A stretch of 64,000 nucleotides of DNA from Theobroma cacao (Eukaryota; Streptophyta; Magnoliopsida; Malvales; Malvaceae), in NCBI RefSeq assembly GCF_000208745.1, contig NC_030853.1:3943389-4007388 (forward strand). The letters are read 5' to 3'. This document shows, piece after piece, positions 45,701 through 57,700 of this stretch. The notes under the pieces were generated by a model, which was not told where the DNA came from, did not search any database, and saw only the letters and a list, made by a program, of their open reading frames with translations. The translations under genes were made by a program, and so were the position numbers. The first letter of the stretch is position 1, and each line of letters begins with the position of its first letter.

Positions 45701-48700
45701 TCTTACACAAAGTTATGCTCTTGATGTTACCATGAATCCATTACACTTGAAGAAAAACTATGGTAAAGTGGTAACAGGTATACTTAATGCACAGGTCACC
45801 CTCTTGCATTATTAGTAATTTCTTATGCTCCTTTGCGTCCAGTGTAGGTGTTAGGTACGTGTGTATGTGTTTAAGTGTCTGACCTGTCCGTTGGTCTAAA
45901 TTTGTGATATGCAGATGGGCAACAAAGGATCTAAAGGCAGAATATGGGTGCAGGGACTTGTTTCCCTCTCTGCCTGCAGTTTTATGGTGAAATGGCTTTA
46001 TAAAAGTTTTATGTGTAGGTGTCAAAAGCCAAATAAAAGCAAACCAACCTACTGGCTAGGAGACAAATAAAAGAAGGCCTAAATGCTAGTATTTTCTTTG
46101 AATAGATGTGGAAGAATCCCAAACCAGCCTAAATTCTTTCTTAGTTCTATACAATTAATCAGGGTCCTGATAGTAGAGTCAAGTTTTCTTTTTAATTTTT
46201 ATTAAATATCTGTATAATATCTTGTTTTGTCATTGTTTTCTCCACTACTATGATTGGCTATTCTATGCCCATTTTATCCACTGTTACCTTAAGGAATCAA
46301 TTCTCAAGTGGCCATGATTGCATTTAGGATGGTGATTGACCAGTTAGCAGACACCATATTCAGCTGCAATGTTCTTCTACATTTCCAACCCAGCTTCCTT
46401 TTTCTATTCTTGGAATTCTCTCTACCCCAGGGGATATCTTTATCACACCTAATCTGTCCATGTTCTTCGTCTGTGACACCATGTTGTCCGAGTGATGCTG
46501 ATTTAGCCCAATTCTTGGTGTTACCTCCTAAGACTTGTCTGTTGAATCTGACCGATATCCCGCTTATCCTTACTGGCGTCAAGTCATTTTGATGTGGGTA
46601 CATGATCAAAAATGTTTGAGTTTGGGCAATAGAGATCATCTAAATATGGTTGATCTAAAGAAGGTCAAAATTTCTAAGATATTTTGAATTGATTTATTAC
46701 TTTCACAGCTTGAGATGAAGAACTTAGGTGTCAGTTTGACTGTTAAAATATTATTTTGATGAGGCATTTAACAGAAGAGAATGCATGATTGGGGCTGCAG
46801 TGTGATCAGCACCTAGTTATGGCTCTTTGATACAAATTCATGGTAGCACTTGGTTGGATATGTTTCTAGCTTTGATGATTTTTTTGTCAAATCAATTAGT
46901 TGAACTTGTCAGAAGTCATAACATCATGCAATAAACTTGACCCTCTTTATATGAGAGAGTGTCATCTTATCTCTAGTAGTTATAGAGACCATTTCCTTGT
47001 TTTTGTAATTATAAACTAATGATTGGGGCTAGTGGGGCCTATCACTTGCATGTGTTCACGTTGAGTGACACTTTCTTGGATTTCGGTTATTAGTTGAATG
47101 GATTGGGCTTTTATAAGTAGTACTTTGATAGTTCAAGAAAGAGAGTTGACAAGGTCAATTCTTAGTCTTTTATGCAACTTACATTGTATTGGAGTTTGTC
47201 ACAGTGCCTCATGCATAGAGTTTTCAAGAAATTTTGTAAAATGTTCTTTAATAACAGTTGTCCATTTTCTAAAGGTTCAGTGCTTTTATTGTAGTTCAAC
47301 TGGGCTCTAAATTTAGAAGCTTTGGCATGCAAACCATATTTGGATCTTGTGTAAAATCCTGGTAATCAGTGACAGAAATAAAGACTGATGCATTGCTTTC
47401 TGTGCCCATATTGTGAAAACATGAACTTGTCAGTATTTTTGCTGCTAGAATCTGTAAGCTATCGAAAGAGGATGATTCCCTACTACTTTCAAACGTAGAG
47501 GAACTTAGAAGCCAGATCTGAGATAAATTGCCAAATACTGGCAACCTCAAATCGTCAAATATGCTTCAAATTAAGGTTTCAGTGCTAGAACCAGCGTTGA
47601 TGCATACTTTAAAGGGTTATGGAAGTTACTGCCACCGTGCTTAGTCATCATGTAATTAGAACTAGCTATGAGGTTTCACTGTATGTAATGAAAAGACCTT
47701 CACTAAGTGGTTTAACTTGGCAGGGTGTGGGACTAACAATTGCTAAATAAATCTCAAAACTCAAAAACTTATAAAATGAAGTTCATATATATATGAGATT
47801 CCCTTAAATTCTTCTCAGTTGATTGACTTAGATATTCTACATACTTTGAGGTACTACTTCAGTGCATTGGCTTGGTATTAATTTTTCTCTACTGGTTCTT
47901 TTGAGCCTGTAATTGGGGGAACCATGGTTGTACCATCTTCTTGGAACTACAACCATTTTAATGATTAATTAGATTGTGTTTTGTTGCACACTAAAATGAT
48001 TTATCTAATTGTATAACCATTGATTTCTATTTAATTTGACATAATGTCAATCAACTTGCAGGACAGCCTAAACGTCACCTTCTTACTACAGGCTGGAGTG
48101 TGTTTGTTAGTGCCAAGAGACTTGTTGCAGGGGATTCTGTTCTTTTTATTTGGTATTCATTTTCTTTTTCCTGCCAATGCTGCTCAATCTGTATTTTTTT
48201 TTAAAAAATTTCGTCCATGTGGTTTGTTGGGTTACATAGTTGGAGTGGAGGGCGAGAGTATGTAAATATTAGTTGTTGACCATATCTTGTCAAATTCTGT
48301 TATTAGGAATGAAAAGAATCAGCTTCTTTTGGGAATTCGCCGTGCCACTCGCCCACAAACTGTAATGCCATCATCTGTTTTATCTAGTGATAGCATGCAC
48401 ATTGGACTCCTTGCTGCTGCAGCTCATGCTGCTGCAACTAATAGCTGCTTTACAATATTTTATAATCCAAGGTGGTGATATTTTCTTAACCTCTTTCATT
48501 GCTGTTTATGTCTTATCTGTTAACATTATTCTTTTCTTATGTCCAGGGCTAGTCCATCTGAGTTTGTGATACCCCTTTCAAAATATGTCAAGGCTGTTTT
48601 CCACACACGTGTCTCAGTTGGGATGCGTTTTCGGATGCTTTTCGAGACAGAAGAATCAAGTGTTCGTAGGTATTATAGTTCTTGATGGTTCACTTAGTAT

Positions 48701-51700
48701 TATTTGAGTGGTTATCTCATATGATTCCATGAATTGCTTCTGTTTATTTGATTTGTGTTCTTGAAAGCCATCTACAATGTTTTTTTAAATCTTTCAGTGA
48801 GTTTCTGATATTGTGGACGGTAACTTGTGTATACATTGAAATAAGACTGCCATGTAAGTCACTCATGCTGGTGCTCATGTCAAATATTAGGTAAAATGTT
48901 CATGGTGTGAAAGCAGTGTCCTTGCATTAGATATTGAAATAGTACTTTTTGAAAATTTTATATAATTTTTTTTCCTTAAAATATTTGGATTTTTAAGTTT
49001 TAGTAGAACTAGTAACAGTCGGTAAAAGTTGGGATATTGCACCATGCTTTACTCTTCCACACCACTTAATTTTGTTATTTTTTTGAACTTCAGGATCATG
49101 AGAAATGGAGTATAATTGATTAAGTTTTAAACTTTCTGTTTATATATCGTATACAAGTAATTTTGTGTCAATTTAAATCCTAACACATAACTGATTGTAT
49201 CCAAACCTAAAAATCTCGACAATCATAAGTTTGGGGTTTATATGGGTTCTCTACAAGTTCTTAATATGTACATTAGGATAAGTTGTGATTTAAATAATAC
49301 TGAATTATAGTTTCAAGGCTGTGTGGTAATAGAGAGATTGGATAAGAAGAGCTAATCTCACTTTTTCTTTTTTCTTTTTTTACTCTTTTCTAGAGGGAGA
49401 GAACTTATAATAACTTTGTTTATAATGCAGGATATACTTTGGTATGAAAATTTGATAACTGAACCTTTTTTTTGTTAAAAAAAACTTTGTTGTGCAGGTA
49501 GTTGAACTTTTAGGAATGAGTTAAATTGTAGATAAAATAACTACATATTAAATTAGTAAATATAAATATGTACTTAAGCTATATATTTCAGGATAATATT
49601 GTCAGAGAAGAGATTAAATTACATGATAAATACAAAGGGAGTGACAAGGATGAGGTTAATGTTAGGCAACGTAAATTATAACATCACGGGTGCATAGAGT
49701 ATCTAATAGAATATTCTATTGTTGCAGATTGATTAGATGCTAAAAAAGTAACTAAACGTTTTTCAGATATTGTTGAGGCTTCAGAGGAAAAATGAGCGAA
49801 TATGATGCAAAAGAAACCAAAGGTTGATTTTAAGAAAAAGGAAAAGGAAATGGAAGAAACAAAAAATGATGGGGAGAAAAATAAGGCAATGAATAATTAA
49901 GAAAGGGACAATGAGTGAAGAAGAAAAGGGGGAAAACAGTAAAAATGATTACAGATATTATGCAACTAAGTGCGAATGTGAATGCTAGTATTATTAGAAA
50001 AGAAGTTTGTGATGTGGAAGCAGTGTCTGTATACTAGAGCAGAGAGCATCAGGTGCGGCCTTTTTAAGAAATTCCCTAGTCATGACAGCCATTGATTAGA
50101 GAACCATCAATATAAGACTCTACTCTTAATTTATTGAAAATACTGTTTTTGATGGACACTATTTGATATTGTCTGCCAGTTGGTGTTTGTCTTCAGCATA
50201 TGTTGAAATTGCAGTCCTAAAGGTGTACCTCTTGATAGTGTGGCACCAAAGAGCCACTGTTTCTATGTTGCACCATATATATGTTTATTTCTGGATGCCT
50301 TTTTTCATTCTCCAGGTATATGGGTACGATAACTGGCATAAGTGATTTGGATTCTGTTCGCTGGCCAAATTCTCATTGGCGGTCTGTGAAGGTAATTATT
50401 AACATACTTTTACGTGCATCTTGTAATAGATGGTGCATGGCACCTTTTGTTTATTGTTTGTGATGTTATGATGTCATATTCTTTTATATTATCCATGTGA
50501 AGAAAAATTCTTCTGTATTTGATGTCCATTATTTTTTGTATAAAATTTAAAGGATGAAATTTACTCTAGAAATTATCTTCATGTCTATATCTTCCATTAA
50601 TTGTTGATTTATGAATTGTTTCTAATTGGGGGATAGAACACAAGTTGCATAATTATGTGAACTTAGAATCTTGGAAAAAAGAGGTTAGGGAGATTGTGAG
50701 ACCTGTAATACTGAGTTACGGAGGTAGTAGGATTATCTAATAGTAGTTTATAGTTTAAATCCTTTATATCATTTGTAATCATAATGTGCTTGTATAGCTG
50801 CTAGGATTCTTGAAGTTTCTTGTGGGAGCATGCTTCTTGGTATTAAAAAAAAGGAATATTTTATATCTTGTTTTGTTTGAATTTTCAGCTTTATCAACTT
50901 CATCATATTAAATATCTTAAGTACCAAAACTAGCCATTTCATCATCTAGAAGGAGAAACACATGTAGATGTTAGCAGGGACAAATGAAAAGTGACACACA
51001 AATAACCCAGTTTAACAGCCAATAACCACCCTTTGTGAAGGTGGTTGTTCTTGGCCACTCTAAAGCCTATTCCACTGCAGAAAGCATCCACCACAACTCA
51101 GTGTGGCCCTAAACCCACAATACCCATTTCCAAATAACTGCCACATGTACTAGGAAATCAAACAATAAGCCCAATTTTTGTAATCAATCCGTTCAAAATT
51201 TGTGAGATGTGTGAGTATATAAGTTGGTTTCATGAGGGGTGAACATTCTCCACAAAACCCTATCCACCACAACCAAGCATAACCCAACTCACCATATTTA
51301 TTGCCAAAGAACTGCCGTAACAACCAGAAAATCAAACAATAAACTCAATCTTAGCCGCAATCTATTCAAGACTTAAGATGTGCAAGTATAGATGATGGGT
51401 TCATAGAACGAGTGAAATATGTAGAAAATAGGTGGTTGATTCTATAATGGGCTATCTAAATGGTTAGTTGTTGAAGCTGAATTCTCGAGGGGAGATTCAA
51501 TGTGCTCTACTGGTATTGATAATACTACTAAGGTTCATATGTATGTGTATTTGTATATTAATTTGGATTTGTGTGAATTTGAAGATTCTTAATGAGAGTG
51601 GGTGGTGTAGGACAAGGGAGGGGAAAGAGAAATTGGTGTAGCCGGAAGGTTTACGGTAATTAGAACTCAACAATTAAGCTTGAATGGGTTTGATTGTGTT

Positions 51701-54700
51701 TGGAACAATAGAAAGATAATTGGTTTTTAAGGAAACCTCTTGAATCAAAATTCAGAATAAACAAAGATGATGATAATTAAGATAAATTCTAATCAAATAG
51801 AAGGATTAGAATTCTACTCCTAATACAAATTCTCCTCTTAATAAATAAACTTATTATACTAAAATCCTAATAAAGATAAAAAAAGAATCCCAAACTAAAT
51901 CAAATAAAGAAAATAAAATCCTAAGCTAACGAAAATACTAAATAAAATAGAATTCTTGATGTGCCTGCATCAGTCCCCTTGGGTCAGAAAAGACTCGGCT
52001 TTGATGAGTGGGCCTTAACATACTTCTCATAGATGTTTGGATCCACTCGTTTCAATTCCTTTTCAGCAATCCAAGTGCTTTCATTAGCAAGTTTACCAAG
52101 CCACTTCACTAAAAATTGTCTAATACGGGTTCCTTGGTCTAGATCAGAATGATGATGGTCAGAATACACAGCAAACTCACGATAAGCCAAGTAGTGCTGC
52201 CAATGACGAATGGCCCTTACCAAAGCATAAAACTCTAGTCTTAAGTTGAATAATGTCATCTAGAGTCCGTCAACTTTTCACTAAAAAACTCTATAGGCTT
52301 TCCATCTTGACTAAAAACTGCTCTAATTCTTACATGTGAAGCATCACACTCAACAACAAATAACTTCTCAAAATCTGGTAGTGCAAGAACCAGGGCTTTT
52401 TTTGCAGACTGACCACTCAAATCCATCTTTCTTCAAAGATTCAGTTATAGGACTCATAATAGAACTAAAATTTCGAATGAATCTCCTATAAAAAGATGCC
52501 AAACCATGAAAACTCCTTACTTCTTTGATAGATGTAGGTGCTGGCCACTCTGAAATTGCACGAATCTTCTCTGGATCTGGTTTCAAACCTCCTGCTGACA
52601 CAATGAAACCAAGAAATACCACTTCTGGTTGCATAAAACTGCACTTTTTCAAGTTTATATAAAGCTGCTCCTTTTGAAGAACTTCTAAAACTTGTCGTAA
52701 ATGTTTTAAGTGCTTTTCCTTAGTGTGGCTATAGATCAAAATATCATCAAAGTAAACCACCACAAATGAATTCAAGAAGGGCTTGAGCACCTTTGTCATG
52801 ACTCATGAATGTGCTTGGTGCATTTGAAAGGCCAAATGGCATCACCAACCATTCAAATAATCCATCCGGAGTTTTGAAAGCTGTTTTCCATTCATCTCCA
52901 CTCCTCATTCAAATTTGATGATATCCGTTCTTCAAATCGATCTTTGAAAACACTCCGGAGCCAACTAATTCGCCAAGCATCTCATCCAATCGAGGAATAG
53001 GAAAACAATACTTGACTGTAATTTTATTTATGGCATGGCTGTCCGCACAGATCCTCTATAAACCATCTTTCTTAGGAGCTAACAAAGCTGGGCAAGCACA
53101 AGGACTTTTACTATCACTCACTAGATCTTTCTCCGACAACTCCTCAACCTGTCTTTGTACCTCGGCTCGCTGCATAGGTGGCATTCTATATGCTGGCAGA
53201 TTTGGTAATGATGCTCCCGGTACCATATCAATTGCATGTTGGATGCTCCGTAGAGGTGGTCGACTTTTTGGCAAATCCTCATTAACCAATTTTCTAAACT
53301 CCTTCAATAGCTGCTGAATTTTGGTTGGATATTGAGGTGATTTACCCCTCTAATAACTCTTCAAAAGCTTAGTTACCAAAGCATACATAATTCTCATCTC
53401 ACTACTTTCAGCTTTAAAATTTTCAGCGGACAAATACCCAGTGATTTTGCTGTTTGTAGGGCTTGAAGTTGCTGATTTTTTAGTCTCTTTTTTAAGAAGA
53501 TATAAAGTATACCTCTTGTTCTCATTGTAGAAGGAATAAGTAGTTGGCTTCGTCTTATGATCCATATCGTGATCATATAATCAAGGTCTACCAACAAGAA
53601 TATGGCCAACATCCATTGGCACATCACATAAGGCCTCATCATCCAAGTTACCTCCCGTAGTGAATTTCTCCAAACATTGAATAGTTATTGGTACCCCATG
53701 TCCTTTCTTTAGCTACTCAATCTTGTAAAGATGAGGATGTTTGCTTGTAGGAAGCTTCAATTTGTCTACTGCCTCTTTTGAAATAATATTTTCTATGCTT
53801 CCTCCACTTTACTTTTACAAACAACTCGTGTGAAAAATACTTCGCCTCTTGCAATCATTTGCTTCCTCATTTACTATTGTTGTCATCACTCTTCATACCA
53901 CTAATGACTCATCTTGTGCAAGATAAACATCGATTTCTTCTATCTCCTCATCATGCTCATCATAAACAGGCTCTAACTCTTCCCCTAATTTCGCTAAGTT
54001 CACCCTTCATTGTGGGCAAGCAAAAGAAATGTGCCCCTTTTACCCACAAGCAAAACATCGAATCTGGGAATTGTTGTCCCCTTTTTTTGTATAAGAACCA
54101 TAACTGTTTTGTCACCATAAGGCATTATACCCTTGCCTTTATCATTCTTTCAACATGGGTTGCACCTCTATTAGTTTTATTGGTTGTGGCAACCCCTCGA
54201 TAATTTTGTTGGGATGTTTGATAACCTCGTCTTGCTTCGGAATTTCTTGCCACTGGGTGCCATATAAGGGCTTTTTAGCACCATAGCATAAAACTTGTTT
54301 TTCTAATGCTAAAGCATATTGACGAGCATCTTCAATGTTGTACAAATGAACTACTCCCATCTCATCTCTAATAGAATGATTCAAACCAGGAAGATAATGA
54401 GAAGTAATTTGTTCGTTACTCTCTGGTAATCCAACCCGAATTGATAGGTTATTGAACTTTGATGTATACTCAACAGTCGTTATTTTGCTTCAAACAAAGA
54501 AACTTTTCATATAATTCCATAATATAATCAGCAGGTAAAAATTGCTCTCGTAATTTGTTTTTCTTGTGCTCCCAAGTGTTGACTTTAAGCGTCCCTTGTC
54601 ATGCATGTTGCTTTTCAACTCGCTTCCACAATTGAAGTGCGGTACTTTTCAATTTCAGCTATACAAATAACACTTTTCGATTTTCAGCCATGGGTTTCCA

Positions 54701-57700
54701 TTCAAAGTAATTTTCCAAACTCTCTTCTCAATTTAGATAATCCTCCGCATGAAACTTTCCATGAAAATCAGTTACTTTGATCTTGATTCCTTCACCATTT
54801 AAATCAAGAATGTGTAATAATCGGCCCTCCAATCCCACTCTTGTCGCTTGATTTGCGGCTCCCTCTTTACGAAAGGGGTTCTCAATCTGAAATTCATCAT
54901 CATCCTCAAGATTTTGAATCTTAAGGGGGTTGTGGTCACCTTCCGGATTCTCCATTTGGGCTTCAACTTGCATAGCCCGGGTCAAGTCATCAATATTCTC
55001 CGTATCTCAGCCAACTCAGTTTGTTGGGGCTGGTTGCCTCTAATTCACCCTTTACCTCAGCCAACCATAGTTTCCTAACTAAAATAGTGGGATTGTTTGC
55101 TCTAGGATCACCTATTTATAGTAATTAAGATAAATCTTAATCAAATAGAAGGATTAGAATTCTATTCCTAATACAAATTCTTCTCTTAATAAATAAACTT
55201 ATTATACTAAAATCCGAATAAAGATAAAAAAAGAATGCCAAACTAAAAAAAATAAAGAATAAACTCCTAAGCTAATGAAAATACTAAATAAAATAGAATT
55301 CTTGATGCGCCTGTATTAGAAATGAAAAATTTTCAGTATATTCATTTTTCCATCGACAATGATTCAAGGTGGCACTCTGTTGATGCCATTGATGGAAGTT
55401 AGGGATAAAAAGAAGGAACAGGGGAGAGAAATCAGAAAGAAATTAGAAAGAAATAAGAGAGAAGAATAAGTAGGTAGGGGATCCCATTTCTATGTGCAAT
55501 GGACTGAGTTCAGTGGAGAAAAATGAGGAAAAAGATCCTTATCATTTTTAGCTGCCTGAATACATTTAACACACTTACTAAGCTTAATTGTATGTAAGTT
55601 ACATGTGCTTAATTGTGTTGAAATGTTGGCTGAATGCATAAAATGGTATGCACTTTCTTCTGTGGTGGTCTCAAAATTAGGTCTAAAGGCATCGCTCTGC
55701 ATTATTAATGTCTGGTGCATCTCATAAGGAACAATTTGAGAGGTGCACTTTCTTTTGTGTTGGCCTTATAATTAGGGTCCCAATGCATTATGTTGCATTA
55801 TGTTTTTGTTGTTAGCATGTTGATATTGTATGTTCTCTATCATCTATAGCTCCGATAGCATAACACAGAAGTACTTTTACCTCTGCATCTGTTATATCTG
55901 TTTGTACGATGTTTCTAACAATTTCAACTATATGCTCAAAATTGTCTTCCCGGCTTACAATTCTTTGTAGGTATCTATTCTGTCAATTTCAAAAGAGAAT
56001 ACCTATGCAAAATGCTAAACTTCGGGTTCACTGACCCGTAGAGTTACTATGTAGTCCCATTAGCATGCATGGAAATTTCCACGTGTCTTCCATCTCCCTG
56101 TGAATTGTTTTTATTTGCACAAGTTATCATCATGCTGAAAATTTTTCTCTACCCTAAACTTTTAATTGATTGGACTTCAATTTTTTACCCACTTCTGTGT
56201 GCAGGTTGGCTGGGATGAGTCAACAGCAGGTGAGAGGCAGCCAAGGGTATCATTGTGGGAGATTGAGCCTTTAACTACATTTCCAATGTATCCATCTTTG
56301 TTTCCCCTCAGACTGAAACGCCCTTGGCATCCTGGTTCCTCATCTTTGCATGGTATTGTTCTTTCTGAAGTTCAGTCTTAAGCCCCTTTCTAAAGAAATC
56401 TGGCTGGACATTTTATTTTATTTCTATGGATTTGAGATTGGTTAACCTGTCTTCTTTTGGGGTTGTGAAGTTAAGACTGTGTTGTTGCCTGAGGCAAGAG
56501 TGTTTAATGATTCTTGTTTTACAGGTGCCTTGATAAGAAGCTGAGGTAGGAATCTCTAATGTGTATAGAGAATTTTAAGTTTAAAAGCTATATCTGAAAG
56601 GAAACTTTGGGATTGTGCTATGCCATGCTTAGCTAGGGGTGCCTTGGCATATTGCATGACATTTATTGTAGTAACCCACTCAAAGCTTTAATAATAGTGC
56701 TGCTAATAGTTAGTTGGTTGTCTTCAGACCAGATCCCACCTTCCCTTATTGTTAAGCATCCTTTTGGCAATAAGCGGAGAGGCAGAACTTGTAAGACCAC
56801 ATTATTTCTTAGAATTAACCAATATAAAATGACACCACCTAATGCTGCGCCTGACATGTAAAATTCAATGCTAACAATTGGAACAAATGGGCCTTTGACA
56901 TGTCCTGTTGAAACAGGACAACAAACATCTAACAAGACCAAGACTTTCTAGGGGATCTGATACCAGTTGAGCTTCCAACCTAAAAGGTTAAAACAAATTG
57001 GCAATAGCTTGAGAGGTCTAACTTGAATATGAAGCCTAAAACAAATGCTAAATTCTTATAATATAGGATAAGACAACTTAATTTTTAGATCTGATGGATT
57101 AGGAAGAGAACCAAACCTGATCCTGACAGGAACCAACTTGACTTGAGTGACTTTGGTCGAGGCCTGGGCCTAGTTACTTTTGTTGGGCATTCTAATTGTC
57201 ACATTGATTATAGAGTAAGAAAACAAACACCCAAACCCACACCTACACACACCCTCACGTTTTCAAGGTTTTAATTCTTGATTAAACTCATATCAGGAAG
57301 TATTTGTCCTTTGAGAAAAGGTGATGTGCTAATGGATTTAGAGAGTTTTTCCGACGCTCAGCCAGTATTGCAATTCATTTGGCTGGATTATTTGGAAACA
57401 CAAGTGATTGACAAAATGAAAGAAAAGTAGTATCTGCACTGTGGCATATATGGTTTTCACTGCTTACCTTAACCGTAGACAGTTTGATCATGATGCATGG
57501 GTTAATATGTTTATCACTATTGCTTTTTGTATCTGATTCTTTGGATATCTTACCATGATAATCGTCTTCATGCAGATAACCGAGATGATGTAGCTAATGG
57601 CTTAATGTGGCTAAGGGGGGGATCTGGAGACCAAGGACTACACTCTCTTAATTTTCAATCTTTCGGCTCATTTCCGTGGATGCAGCAGAGGCTAGATCTT

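Larger units (their letters stand above)
40851..48061 (+). other. ARF8 intron 6, 7.2 kb, with LINE pieces and MITE-like repeats
   Basis: Donor TTTAGAG/gttagt, acceptor CTTGCAG/GACAGCC; it splits the B3 domain between HIFR and GQPKRH. The part 41640-44000 is built from antisense LINE fragments and two MITE-like copies. 44000-48061 shows no coding relic that I recognise. Confidence 0.85.
51772..55318 (-). mobile_element. Decayed Ty3/gypsy chromovirus, antisense in ARF8 intron 10
   Basis: The order on the minus strand is LTR piece (55318-55126), gag, protease, RT, RNase H, chromodomain, purine tract (CCAAGGGGAC, 51974-51983), LTR (51972 downward). The LTR pieces 51772-51972 and 55126-55318 are about 90 percent alike. 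The 5' LTR and leader are shortened, and the integrase is missing. A chromodomain at the end of pol defines chromoviruses. Confidence 0.88.
50392..56204 (+). other. ARF8 intron 10, 5.8 kb, with an antisense chromovirus
   Basis: Donor GTGAAG/gtaatt, acceptor TGTGCAG/GTTGGCTGG. It splits the ARF domain between SHWRSVK and VGWDESTAG. About 60 percent of it is the gypsy element 51772-55320. The flanks 50400-51600 and 55330-56200 show no coding relic; 50950-51370 contains a loosely repeated word set (CAACCA, AACCCA, CCACAA) with two diverged halves. Confidence 0.88.

Noticed and set aside
51984..55318. Idea that the ARF8 intron-10 element is an integrated pararetrovirus
   Set aside because: It has paired LTRs, a purine tract next to the LTR, and a chromodomain at the end of pol; no movement-protein or virus-type coat sequence is seen. 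It is a chromovirus-type LTR retrotransposon.
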